A stretch of 46,663 bases of DNA from a virus: IMG/VR virus record IMGVR_UViG_3300042511_000461, positions 1 through 46,663 of that record. One strand, given 5' to 3'. Numbering within the stretch: position 1 is the stretch's first letter; each line of letters starts with the position of its first letter. Under the pieces are notes generated by a model, which searched no databases, was not told the origin of the DNA, and saw only the letters and a list, made by a program, of their open reading frames with translations. The position numbers and the translations under genes are program-made. Below are positions 38,516-46,531 of this stretch, in pieces.

Positions 38516-38541
38516 TGTGGTTTTTTGTGTTTTTTATTTTT

Positions 38542-39930
38542 TTATTTAATAATTCCTGCTAACTTCTGCCATCTTGATACTTGCTCAGATACTTCTGATA
38601 AGATTTCTTTTGGTGCAGTTGTGTTTGCGTTACCTGTTGCTTTAGAAGCAAAAGATCTGTGCTCTTTTAATGCGGCTGGTTTAGTAACTACATTTTTAGA
38701 AACTGTTTCGAAAACTAATTTTACTTCCTTAACTGTTTCGGCTTTGTCAAATGCTGCGATAACATTTACTTTTTGACCTTCAGATAAGTTAGTTGATTTG
38801 AATACTTTATTTACATAAAGTAATTTTGCATTTAGAAGATTAACTTCTTGAAGTTGGTTTCTTAAGATTTTAACTGTCTTTAAAGCTTCGTTTAATTCTT
38901 CAGACTCTTCAGATACGTTTCTTGCTCCTGCTGCTGCACTACCAACATCGGATAATTTATCTCCGATTTGTTTTCCTTTTTCACCAAAAACTCCGTTTTT
39001 AGCCATTTCGTGTACTTTAGCCATGATAGCAGATAATCCTGTAAGACCTGCTGCTCCTAAAGCTCCAACTACTAATTGTGCAGTTTGGTTAGTTAAGAAT
39101 GGGAAAGCATCAATAAGTTGATAGATAATATCGATATTTTCATCTATATTTTCTTCTTCATTTACTGCTTCAACACCTTCTCTGTTTTGGGTAACTTTGG
39201 CTGCTGCACCACCTGCTGCTTGTAATTTTTCAGCAAAAGCTTTACCTGTTGTTCCAAATTTACCTGCTAGGGCCATATCCATTACTTTAGCAGCAATTGC
39301 AGAAAATCCTGCTAGACCTGCTGCACCAAGTGCTCCTATAACTAATGATGCGGTTTGCATAGTTAAGAATGGAAACATTTCAACAAGCTGTGCTGCTCCT
39401 TCGATATACTCCGGTCCCATTTCGTTTATGTTCTCTTCTTTAACCTCTTCCTTGTCCATTTCGTCCAATTCTGCTAATAATTCGTTAATATCGATCTCTT
39501 CTGAATCACCATCCATACTTACCATATCTTCTTCTCCTGCTGGAGCTTCTTCGCCTGGTAATTCTTCTTCTGATTCGTCATGACCTACTTCTTGTGCAAC
39601 GATATCTCTAATTAGATCTTTCAAGTCTTCAACAGACATATCTTCGATTTCTAATTCTTCTTCTTCGTTACCTTCTTCTTCTTCACCAGCTTCTTCTTCA
39701 GCTCCTTCTTCTCCTTCTCCTGCTTCTACCTCTTCTTCTTCAGCTTCATAGATGTTTTCTTCAACTACCTCATCTTCTTTATCTTCCATTTCTTGCAACT
39801 TTTGAGCAAGCATTTCTTTTAAGTGTGGAGTTAATGTTTCTTCTAAAGCTTCTTTAGCGTTGGCAATTGCAGCTTCACGAATAGTTTTCGCTTCAGCAAT
39901 AGCTTGCTTTAATAAATCTTTGTTTGACAT
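38542..39930 (-). CDS. 22: Prohead core scaffold (gp22-like) with duplicated hydrophobic module
   Basis: A 462-residue protein. Residues 1-50 are helical (MSNKDLLKQAIAEAKTIREA). Residues 50-170 are extremely acidic (long Glu runs). Residues 345-462 carry the gp22-type helical C-terminus (KILRNQLQEVNLLNAKLLY, LSEGQKVNVIAAFDKAETVK, ending VSRWQKLAGI). Between them are two copies of a roughly 70-residue module at about 175-245 and 265-335, with an exact 90-residue period; each has FPFLT, then a membrane-like Gly/Ala/Leu/Ile stretch (VIGALGAAGLAGFSAIAAKV) and an amphipathic helix. T4 gp22 (269 residues) has no such insert. Scaffold proteins fill the prohead and are later degraded by the protease. 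It lies directly before the capsid gene. Confidence 0.86.
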   Translation of the reverse strand: MSNKDLLKQAIAEAKTIREAAIANAKEALEETLTPHLKEMLAQKLQEMEDKEDEVVEENIYEAEEEEVEAGEGEEGAEEEAGEEEEGNEEEELEIEDMSVEDLKDLIRDIVAQEVGHDESEEELPGEEAPAGEEDMVSMDGDSEEIDINELLAELDEMDKEEVKEENINEMGPEYIEGAAQLVEMFPFLTMQTASLVIGALGAAGLAGFSAIAAKVMDMALAGKFGTTGKAFAEKLQAAGGAAAKVTQNREGVEAVNEEENIDENIDIIYQLIDAFPFLTNQTAQLVVGALGAAGLTGLSAIMAKVHEMAKNGVFGEKGKQIGDKLSDVGSAAAGARNVSEESEELNEALKTVKILRNQLQEVNLLNAKLLYVNKVFKSTNLSEGQKVNVIAAFDKAETVKEVKLVFETVSKNVVTKPAALKEHRSFASKATGNANTTAPKEILSEVSEQVSRWQKLAGIIK

Positions 39931-39952
39931 TTTAATTTGTGTTTGTTTGTCG

Positions 39953-39975
39953 TACGCTTATTAAGTAGTAGCGTA
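39953..39975. promoter_or_regulatory. Leader stem-loop, gp22 5' region (1)
   Basis: Inverted repeat TACGCT / AGCGTA with an 11-base loop, 23 bases before the gp22-like ATG and inside the probable 5' leader. No T run follows, so it is not a terminator. Confidence 0.45.
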
Positions 39976-39997
39976 ATAATGTTTTACTTTGTAGTAG

Positions 39998-40020
39998 ATA
40001 TCACATAAGGATCGTGATAT
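39998..40020. promoter_or_regulatory. Leader stem-loop, gp22 5' region (2)
   Basis: Inverted repeat ATATCAC / GTGATAT with a 9-base loop, just downstream of the TATTTAT element. It could be an RNA stem in the leader or a protein-binding operator. Confidence 0.45.
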
Positions 40021-40028
40021 ATTCTTAA

Positions 40029-40035
40029 ATAAATA
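40029..40035 (-). promoter_or_regulatory. TATTTAT promoter-like element before the core/capsid unit
   Basis: Coding-strand GTATATTTATTTAAGAAT, 98 bases before the gp22-like ATG, the longest leader in the window. Confidence 0.5.
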
Positions 40036-40055
40036 TACATATATTTTTAAAACAT

Positions 40056-40080
40056 AAAAAACCCACCTTTATGGGGTGGG
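40056..40080 (-). terminator. Intrinsic terminator after the prohead protease unit
   Basis: On the minus strand, CCCACC-CCATAAA-GGTGGG is followed by TTTTTT, 8 bases beyond the stop of the 79-residue gene. Confidence 0.85.
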
Positions 40081-40088
40081 CTGTGTTT

Positions 40089-40328
40089 TTATTTTAAAAG
40101 ACTTACTATGTAGTCTAATATGTCTTGCTTTGCTTGAGGAATATCTTCTGGCTCTGTCATAGGTCCGTTTTTCCATTCTTCCCAAGCTAATTGTATTGCT
40201 TCTATTGCTTCATCAAAACGAGGTCCCATCACTTCTACGTATCCTCCTCCTTCTTGCACTGTATTTTCTTTTAGTAATTTTGTCAAGTGTTTAGCTTGCC
40301 AATTGTGTATGTCGAAATTATTTTCCAT
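40089..40328 (-). CDS. Small unknown protein (79 aa) after the prohead protease
   Basis: A 79-residue acidic protein starting MENNFDIHNWQAKHLTKLLK, with GGYVEVMGPRFDEAIEAIQL in the middle and a helical end. It is coupled to the protease gene by a TAATG overlap. The position, between protease and core genes, is where T4 carries small prohead-core genes further upstream, so a prohead role is possible. No family is recognised. Confidence 0.58.
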   Translation of the reverse strand: MENNFDIHNWQAKHLTKLLKENTVQEGGGYVEVMGPRFDEAIEAIQLAWEEWKNGPMTEPEDIPQAKQDILDYIVSLLK

Positions 40329-40906
40329 TATGCTCTTAATATATTGTTAATAATAGAATCTAATCTATCGTATTTTCCTACTGATTGTTTTCCTTCGTTT
40401 AGTGAAATTGGATTCATAAAAGCTCCTTGTGTTGATGGATTAGAAACGAAATCCCAACATACTAATTCAAAATCATCCTGTACCATTAAAGTTCCTTCAT
40501 TGGTTTGTGATACTGATCCTGTTCCTCTTGAAGAGATTCCAATTGTATGTCCTCCTCTTAATATTTCTTTTACGATATTTCCTGAGGGTGTATTTAGTAA
40601 TTCAACTTTACCCATCAAGTCATCTCCATCCCACCATAAGTCTTTTACAACGTGTGATGCGTTTTTTAAAGAGACAATTGCTGATTCTGGATGATCTAAT
40701 TCTCCGTATGCATTTCCTATCTTAACAAAATTCTCTACATAATTTTTTACTTCTTCTTCAAGAATTTCTCTTTTGTAGATTCTTCCGTTTTGATTCTTAG
40801 CTCCTGCTCTCTGCATAATGCCTGTTACTTCGAATACTCCGGGTTTAGCCTTTGATTCGGTAAGCATTCCTTTGAAAGGAGTTACATTTACTAATAAATT
40901 GTTCAT
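40328..40906 (-). CDS. 21: Prohead maturation protease (gp21-like)
   Basis: A 192-residue protein, near T4 gp21 (212). Catalytic motifs of the herpesvirus-assemblin-like serine protease fold are present: GELDHP with His72, GISSRG with Ser125/126, and LVCWDFVSNPS with Asp152. An early MQRAGAKNQNGRIYKREIL is also typical. It cleaves the scaffold, capsid N-terminus and other prohead proteins, usually after Glu. It begins 5 bases after the 325-residue gene's stop and is coupled to the following 79-residue gene. Confidence 0.95.
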   Translation of the reverse strand: MNNLLVNVTPFKGMLTESKAKPGVFEVTGIMQRAGAKNQNGRIYKREILEEEVKNYVENFVKIGNAYGELDHPESAIVSLKNASHVVKDLWWDGDDLMGKVELLNTPSGNIVKEILRGGHTIGISSRGTGSVSQTNEGTLMVQDDFELVCWDFVSNPSTQGAFMNPISLNEGKQSVGKYDRLDSIINNILRA

Positions 40907-40911
40907 CTTTC

Positions 40912-41889
40912 TTATTTTAATAATTCAGATAACGATTTTTTTCCTTTGTAAAGATCTTCATCCATTCCTTCACTATCAGCTTGTGCTTTATCTTGATTAG
41001 ATAAACTCTGTAAAGCTCCTGCTTTAGCTCTATCAATTAGAGATAATAAATGTTTAAATTTAATATCTTTAGAAGTAGATGCTTGAGTTTGTGCTTGCTT
41101 GTGTAATTTTTCAAATTTAGAAGGCTCTGTTTCGTACATGGTCATTAATTTACGAACCATATCTTTGTCAGCTTCAGTATCTGTTGATTCAAATTGAAAA
41201 TCTGGGTCATCAATGAAAGGATCTGAGAAGTTTTCGTCATCGTAGTCGATTTCGTCTTGGTCTTCGTATCCTCTTGGATGTGGAATGTCATCTGCTTCAT
41301 CTTCTCCGTACATTTCGTATACTTCGTCTTCTTTATAGCTTTCAACATCCATTACCTCTTCAGATAATACTTTTTTAATTAGTTTTTTAAAGCCTTCTTT
41401 TAATTCAGCTTTTTTCATACCGTTAAAAACATCTACAGTGTTTTTTGCTGTTACAGGTACCATTTTATCATGAAGATCCACTTTTGGATTAACTCCTGCT
41501 AACTGGTTTGTATAGAATATAGAATCTTTTGCTAAGTTTTTAGATACTTTTACTAATGCTTTTGAATATTCTTCTGCTGTTGGTGTTCCAAGAACCCCTG
41601 CTACCTCTAACTCAACTCTGATTCCTCTAAGAATCTGTTCGTATGGATACTTATCCATTTCGTTAGTTGGTTTGAATCTGTAATCTGTTAGATTGTTTTT
41701 AGTAAGTCTAGCTTCTTCTACTCTAGCTTCCTGAATCATTCCTCTGTTCTTTAAAATCTGAACAGCATCATCGTATCCATTGAAACGAGTTATTAAGTTT
41801 GGAAGTTGCATTCTAGCTTCAGCTAAGAAATGTTCTTTAGAGAATTTTCCCTCTTGAATTCCGTTATATTTTTCTTGTAAAGTTCTCAT
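40912..41889 (-). CDS. Probable prohead-associated acidic protein (325 aa)
   Basis: A 325-residue protein. The N-terminus MRTLQEKYNGIQEGKFSKEH is helical. A basic helix (EGFKKLIKKVLSEEVMD) is followed by a highly acidic stretch of about 50 residues (about 195-250, rich in Asp, Glu and Tyr). The C-terminal helices end KGKKSLSELLK. The mix of Lys-rich helices and acidic segments is typical of internal prohead proteins. It lies directly before the protease gene. A core or internal-head role is inferred; it is a likely substrate of gp21. Confidence 0.6.
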   Translation of the reverse strand: MRTLQEKYNGIQEGKFSKEHFLAEARMQLPNLITRFNGYDDAVQILKNRGMIQEARVEEARLTKNNLTDYRFKPTNEMDKYPYEQILRGIRVELEVAGVLGTPTAEEYSKALVKVSKNLAKDSIFYTNQLAGVNPKVDLHDKMVPVTAKNTVDVFNGMKKAELKEGFKKLIKKVLSEEVMDVESYKEDEVYEMYGEDEADDIPHPRGYEDQDEIDYDDENFSDPFIDDPDFQFESTDTEADKDMVRKLMTMYETEPSKFEKLHKQAQTQASTSKDIKFKHLLSLIDRAKAGALQSLSNQDKAQADSEGMDEDLYKGKKSLSELLK

Positions 41890-41890
41890 A

Positions 41891-42112
41891 TTATTTATTT
41901 TCGTCTAAGTAATCAAACATTTTTGTGTGTGAAGGACGTTTAGGTCTTTCAACTGTTTTATAACCTAATTTTTCAGCTGTTTTAGTAGCTGTATTTTTAC
42001 CTTGTCCTTTTTTAGAAAAAGCAAATGGAGTTGATGGTACTGCCATACCTGCTGTTGTTGACATTTCTGCCAATACTTCCTGTATTGCTTTTAGTACTTC
42101 TGATCTTTTCAT
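41891..42112 (-). CDS. Small basic protein (73 aa), unknown
   Basis: A 73-residue Lys-rich protein: MKRSEVLKAIQEVLAEMSTT, then GMAVPSTPFAFSKKGQGKN and KTVERPKRPSHTKMFDYL. In T4 the small prohead-core gene 67 lies between portal and protease; this gene has a similar position, but the sequence is basic rather than acidic, so equivalence is doubtful. It overlaps the previous gene by four bases (ATGA). Confidence 0.55.
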   Translation of the reverse strand: MKRSEVLKAIQEVLAEMSTTAGMAVPSTPFAFSKKGQGKNTATKTAEKLGYKTVERPKRPSHTKMFDYLDENK

Positions 42113-42963
42113 AGATTTCTTAATTCATTTACTAATTCATAGTACTGCATTAATGAAACTAAATGATTATCATCTACTTTTTGTGTATTTTTTATAGGAA
42201 TAATTACTTTTTGAATCTCTTCTAATTTAATTTTTACTACTTTATCAGTAATATTCTTTTTTAATTTAGAAATCTCTACTTGTAATTTAGTCATTTCTTC
42301 ATTTACTACGTTTCTTAGTCTTGTAGAAGAGTTAACTGATACTATAAATTCCTTCAAGATGTTTTTCTGTTCTGGAAGTAAATCTTTATATTGGTGATTA
42401 AATTTCTCTAGTAATATTTTATATGTTAAAAGTCTTAAATCTTTATCATATTTAGAATACTCTTCAATTAAAGCATTTTTTACTTGACCGGCTGCTGTTT
42501 TACTTTGAGTTAAGTGCTCAAGTATTGTAGTTTTATTGTCAACAAATACATCTAGGTCTACAAGTTCTGCTGCATTTTGTGCTTCCATTAAACAATATAA
42601 AGCTGCTAGAGGCTTATATGCTTCTACCTTAATAGAAAAGAACTCCTCTAAATCGTAATGACTCTTAAGTTCTTTTATAAGCTCATATTTTTGCTTACTA
42701 AGAGATTTTGCATCTAGTTTTCTAGAAATCTCTACAATGGTGCTTAGTATTGATTCTGCTTTTTTAGGGCCAATGCCTTTATTTTTTAGTACAAAATCGT
42801 ATAATTTAAACTCTCTTACTAGTGTTGTGTTTCCTGTATAAAATTTTCTTAGTACTGTCAATGCCGGGGAATCTCTTTTAGATAAGGTATCCGCTGCTAT
42901 TTGCTTTACTAATAGTTCAAATATTAAGCCTGTGTTTTTATACTTACTGTGTTTAATACGCAT
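42109..42963 (-). CDS. Helical protein (284 aa) next to the portal, unknown
   Basis: A 284-residue, almost entirely helical, Lys/Leu/Glu-rich protein. It begins MRIKHSKYKNTGLIFELLVK and has a coiled-coil-like segment around 220-255 (MTKLQVEISKLKKNITDKVV). No enzymatic motif is visible. Placement after the portal and before prohead genes suggests a head-assembly or portal-associated factor. It has its own TATTTATA element 17 bases upstream and is coupled (ATGA) to the next gene. Confidence 0.6.
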   Translation of the reverse strand: MRIKHSKYKNTGLIFELLVKQIAADTLSKRDSPALTVLRKFYTGNTTLVREFKLYDFVLKNKGIGPKKAESILSTIVEISRKLDAKSLSKQKYELIKELKSHYDLEEFFSIKVEAYKPLAALYCLMEAQNAAELVDLDVFVDNKTTILEHLTQSKTAAGQVKNALIEEYSKYDKDLRLLTYKILLEKFNHQYKDLLPEQKNILKEFIVSVNSSTRLRNVVNEEMTKLQVEISKLKKNITDKVVKIKLEEIQKVIIPIKNTQKVDDNHLVSLMQYYELVNELRNL

Positions 42964-42980
42964 CTTAGGTATGTCTTTGT

Positions 42981-42988
42981 TATAAATA
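42981..42988 (-). promoter_or_regulatory. TATTTATA promoter-like element before the 284-residue gene
   Basis: Coding-strand CACTATTTATAACAAAG, 17 bases before the ATG. Confidence 0.55.
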
Positions 42989-42992
42989 GTGC

Positions 42993-44846
42993 TTAATTAT
43001 CTAAATCTTTAATATTCTCTTCATTTAAGAGATCCGATTCTTTCTCTGCTTCTTCTTCAAAGATATTTTGCTTTTTAGGAATAAATATATTCTTGTTTCT
43101 AAGAAAAACTGACATTGTATTGTTTATGTTTTCTTTTACATTTTCATTATCACTTGGAAAGCCGCCTTTCATTCCTTGAACTCCTAGTCTATCTCTTCCT
43201 CCTACAGGGTCTGCATTTGTGCCTAGTATAGACATTTTCTCTCTAGGTCTTCCAGGTTTAGTTTCGTCATACCCTGCTGGTAATTCTCCTTGTTCTCTTC
43301 CGTATATTGAAGCTAAATCGTGAGGTGTTCCAAAAGACTGTCCTGTAGCTACTGGATCATTTCCTTCGTTTTCAATTTGAGATATTCTAAACTCTCTTTT
43401 AGCATCCTCTCTAATAAGTTCTCTCATTTCGTTATACTTATCTTCTGAGATATCAAATAACATATCGTAGATATAGTCTGAAGAGAATAGTTTGGTTGCT
43501 TGCATTTGAGTTGCTAAGTCAACTTTCTCTTTCCAAAGAGCTACTTTTTCTTGTTCATAAATGATAGAAGGAGTAGTTAATTTAATTTCAAAGTTTACTA
43601 AAGACTCTTTGTCGAATCCTTGCGAGTATAAATGTACTAAACCAATTTTAGTTAATTCACTTTCTACAATTCTTTGAATTCTTTCTACTGTTCTAGCAAA
43701 ACGAATATCTTCTGCTGCAAGAGTTGCTTTACCTGTAAGGTCTTTTTCAAATCCAAAATATGCTTTTGGCACTTTTAGTGCTGCAAACATCTTATCTCTT
43801 AAGTATTCGATATCGTTTGTACCATCATACTCCAATCCTTTAGTAGTCTCAATTCTTGTAGATGTATCTCCTCCTCTAACCGGTAAGTAGAAATCCTCCA
43901 TCATGTTTTGCATGTTGAATTTCAAGTTATATTGACCTGTTTGTGGATCTACATATGGAGTTTTCTTAATATTGTTAATTGTTTTTTGCATGAACTGCTC
44001 AACTTCGTTTGGTGGAATAGATCCTACGTTAATGTAGAACATTCTCTTCTCAGGAGCTCTCATGATTCTGTGAATCAACATTGCATCCTCCATTAAAGTC
44101 AATTGCTTGTAAATTTTTCTAGCTGGTTCAATATAAGCTCTACCATAAGGAAGGTAGTTTGTATCTGATAGTAATCTGAAATGGGCTACTTCGTAATTAT
44201 CTAAAGCGATAACTGACTTACTATTATTTGGAATATAGTTTGGATCTGATGAAGAAGCTAATCCGTCTGGATCGATTGAGAATGTTACTTTAGTTGGATC
44301 TTCTTTATCCATCCCTTCATGTCTTACCATATGGTAAACTGTATAAGGAAGAACATTATAAACACCAAATTTTTCTGATATTTCTAATTTTAAAAAGAAG
44401 TCCCCGTACTTACACATATTTCTAACCCATGACCATAGGTTAAATTCGATGTTCAATACATCGTAATATAAATTATAAAGGACTCTTTGTATGTTTTCGT
44501 CTGTAGATTTAATAGAAAGAACCTCTCCCATTGCACTCTTTAGTGTAGACTCATCTGCTAGTATATCTAGAGTGGAAGCAATAAGTGGATCTGAATCCAT
44601 TGCTTCATAGTCTGAGTAAAGTTGTATCCTTAATGTCTGGTAATTAAGGTTTGGGTTAAATATATTTTTATTATTGTAAATATATAGACGAGAGAATCTA
44701 TCCAATAGTGAATTGGTTTGATATTTCCCTGTTGATTGTATGTGATTAATATCAGCAATCTTCAACTCATCCCCTCCTACGTTTCTAACTAATATATCAG
44801 TCGAGAATAATCTCTGGAGAGAGTTAAATAAATTTCTTTCTGCCAT
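42993..44846 (-). CDS. 20: Portal vertex protein (gp20-like)
   Basis: A 617-residue protein with the T4-like portal signature: IQLYSDYEAMDSDPLIASTL, then LWSWVRNMCKYGDFFLKLEI, YLPYGRAYIEPARKIYKQLT and LMEDAMLIHRIMRAPEKRMF, and NDIEYLRDKMFAALKVPKAY. T4 gp20 has 524 residues; the extra length is a C-terminal tail rich in Glu/Asn and a Gly/Pro segment. The portal ring is the entry and exit gate for DNA, the docking site for terminase, and the nucleus of prohead assembly. It directly follows the terminase gene. Confidence 0.96.
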   Translation of the reverse strand: MAERNLFNSLQRLFSTDILVRNVGGDELKIADINHIQSTGKYQTNSLLDRFSRLYIYNNKNIFNPNLNYQTLRIQLYSDYEAMDSDPLIASTLDILADESTLKSAMGEVLSIKSTDENIQRVLYNLYYDVLNIEFNLWSWVRNMCKYGDFFLKLEISEKFGVYNVLPYTVYHMVRHEGMDKEDPTKVTFSIDPDGLASSSDPNYIPNNSKSVIALDNYEVAHFRLLSDTNYLPYGRAYIEPARKIYKQLTLMEDAMLIHRIMRAPEKRMFYINVGSIPPNEVEQFMQKTINNIKKTPYVDPQTGQYNLKFNMQNMMEDFYLPVRGGDTSTRIETTKGLEYDGTNDIEYLRDKMFAALKVPKAYFGFEKDLTGKATLAAEDIRFARTVERIQRIVESELTKIGLVHLYSQGFDKESLVNFEIKLTTPSIIYEQEKVALWKEKVDLATQMQATKLFSSDYIYDMLFDISEDKYNEMRELIREDAKREFRISQIENEGNDPVATGQSFGTPHDLASIYGREQGELPAGYDETKPGRPREKMSILGTNADPVGGRDRLGVQGMKGGFPSDNENVKENINNTMSVFLRNKNIFIPKKQNIFEEEAEKESDLLNEENIKDLDN

Positions 44847-44862
44847 TTTAAAATGTTTTATT

Positions 44863-44870
44863 TATAAATA
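44863..44870 (-). promoter_or_regulatory. TATTTATA promoter-like element before the portal gene
   Basis: Coding-strand ACTATTTATAAATAAAAC, 16 bases before the portal ATG. The core overlaps a TATAAATA on the same strand, making it palindromic. Confidence 0.55.
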
Positions 44871-44875
44871 GTAAC

Positions 44876-46450
44876 TTATCTTATTAGCCAGGTTAAGTCC
44901 TCTTGACCATATGGCGTTTCCATAAGATAAGGATTATTCTGCATAGGAGCAACGTTATATACGCCAGGATCTCTTTGATTCAATCCAACAAAAGCATTCA
45001 TTGTAGCTCTTGAAAGATCCATTCCTTGTTGTCTCATACGAATAGCTGTATCTCTAACATATAAAGCTGTTGCAAAAGCCATAATTAAATCGTCGTTATA
45101 CCCCGATTGTGCCTGTGCTTTACCATTTCTCCATATGAATACTCTCATTTCGGCTAATAACCTCTTAGATTGCACTATAACCGATCTTTCCCGTATGTAT
45201 TCAGTCATTTTAGCTATTACCAGAGGTCTTGTTTTAAGAGACATTGTGAATCCAGGTACTAATTTATCTCTTTCGTACTTAGCCATATACGATTCAACTG
45301 TCTCATTATCTGATCTTGATGAATAGTATAGGTTTTTATACTCTCTGGATAGTACTTGTTCAATGGTTGACCATCCAATATTGGCATTCTCTATTACTAG
45401 AAGTGCATCACAGTACTCTGTTGCTATTCCTACCAATACGTTTCCGTATTCTTTAGGTGATATCTTACCTTTATATTCTGCCACTTGTGTACAGCTTTCG
45501 ATATCAAAGACATGGAAGCCAGAGTAGTCAGTAGAGTCCCCTCTAGCGACATCGGCAACAACCATATAAGACTTTTGATAGTCAGGTGATTCCCATATCC
45601 AAAGATTTCCATCTACGCCTCTCTTTTCCATCGGCTCTTTTACATATGTCTCTTCGTAAAAAGCCATATTTTCAACCTCAATTACTGAATCTCCAGATGA
45701 TAGGAAGTCACAGTCACACTCTTGAGCGGCATGTTTCTCTCCTAATTGTCTTGATTGTTCATCTCTCCAGTCTTGTGCTCTTTCAGGATGCACATCCCAT
45801 TTTAATTTAACTGGTACAAACCCATTCTCTCCTGCTTCAGCTTTTTCCCATGTTTTATGGAACCAGTTTCCTACACCATTTGGAGTAGAAAGAGCCATAC
45901 ATTGACCCCCTGTAGCAAGTGTTTGTTGTGCTGCAGTAAATGTTTCTTCAATATTATCAATGAAAGCAGCCTCATCTATTAGCAGTAACGATACCGCTTC
46001 TGAACGAGCAGCATCTGCATTAGATGATTTAGCTGTGATTTTAGAACCGTTTTTAAGTCTAAGAGATAATTTATTCTTCTCTGTAAAGGGCAACTGTAAC
46101 CATTTTGGTAGATTCTCATACATGAAAATCGTCTTAGTTACAAGGTTTCTAGCTGTTGCTTGAGTAATTGCTAATGCCAGTACGTTCTTATCTTTATGAA
46201 AGATCATTAACCATAAAGCGTAGGCCGAGGCTAATGTAGAGATTCCTAACTGTCTTGATTTTAGAGTTATCAACATCTTTTCATCTCTGAATAAATGTAA
46301 TACTCCTTCCTGGAATGGGTAGAGGTTAAATAAGATTCTACCTCTTGTTGGATGCTGTATGTAGCAATACTTCTTCATGAAGTAAGCCGGATCTTTTGCA
46401 CACTTTATGTACTCCTGTGCTACTATTTGTTTTATATCTGCTTGTGACAT
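44876..46450 (-). CDS. 17: Large terminase subunit, ATPase/nuclease (gp17-like)
   Basis: A 524-residue DNA-packaging motor. ATPase domain: P-loop-like LKSRQLGIST (63-72), Walker B LLLIDE with Asp159/Glu160, and coupling motif STPNG (188-192). Nuclease domain (RNase H fold): VVADVARGDSTDYSGFHVFD with Asp300, LLVIENANIGW with Glu354, and GYNDDLIMAF with Asp453/454. It pumps DNA into the prohead through the portal and cuts it at headful. T4 gp17 has 610 residues; the shorter N-terminus is normal for this group. A promoter-like element lies 17 bases upstream. No small terminase is recognisable in the window. Confidence 0.98.
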   Translation of the reverse strand: MSQADIKQIVAQEYIKCAKDPAYFMKKYCYIQHPTRGRILFNLYPFQEGVLHLFRDEKMLITLKSRQLGISTLASAYALWLMIFHKDKNVLALAITQATARNLVTKTIFMYENLPKWLQLPFTEKNKLSLRLKNGSKITAKSSNADAARSEAVSLLLIDEAAFIDNIEETFTAAQQTLATGGQCMALSTPNGVGNWFHKTWEKAEAGENGFVPVKLKWDVHPERAQDWRDEQSRQLGEKHAAQECDCDFLSSGDSVIEVENMAFYEETYVKEPMEKRGVDGNLWIWESPDYQKSYMVVADVARGDSTDYSGFHVFDIESCTQVAEYKGKISPKEYGNVLVGIATEYCDALLVIENANIGWSTIEQVLSREYKNLYYSSRSDNETVESYMAKYERDKLVPGFTMSLKTRPLVIAKMTEYIRERSVIVQSKRLLAEMRVFIWRNGKAQAQSGYNDDLIMAFATALYVRDTAIRMRQQGMDLSRATMNAFVGLNQRDPGVYNVAPMQNNPYLMETPYGQEDLTWLIR

Positions 46451-46467
46451 ATTATATACTTATATAT

Positions 46468-46475
46468 TATAAATA
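46468..46475 (-). promoter_or_regulatory. TATTTATA promoter-like element before the terminase gene
   Basis: Coding-strand CATATTTATAATATATAAG, 17 bases before the terminase ATG and 9 bases downstream of the end of a terminator. Confidence 0.55.
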
Positions 46476-46484
46476 TGTGTATAT

Positions 46485-46510
46485 AAAAAAACCCACCTTT
46501 AAGGAGTGGG
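46485..46510 (-). terminator. Intrinsic terminator upstream of the terminase gene
   Basis: On the minus strand, CCCAC and GTGGG pair around a partly paired CCTTAAAG core, followed by a run of seven T. It lies 21 bases beyond the stop of the partial upstream gene. The stem resembles that of the terminator at 40056-40080. Confidence 0.8.
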
Positions 46511-46531
46511 CTTGTTTACTATTGAGTAATC

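Noticed and set aside
41145-41348. Lys/Thr-rich minus-strand frame inside the 325-residue gene
   Set aside because: It is an out-of-frame reading of the acidic Asp/Glu codons of the real gene, with no separate start signal.
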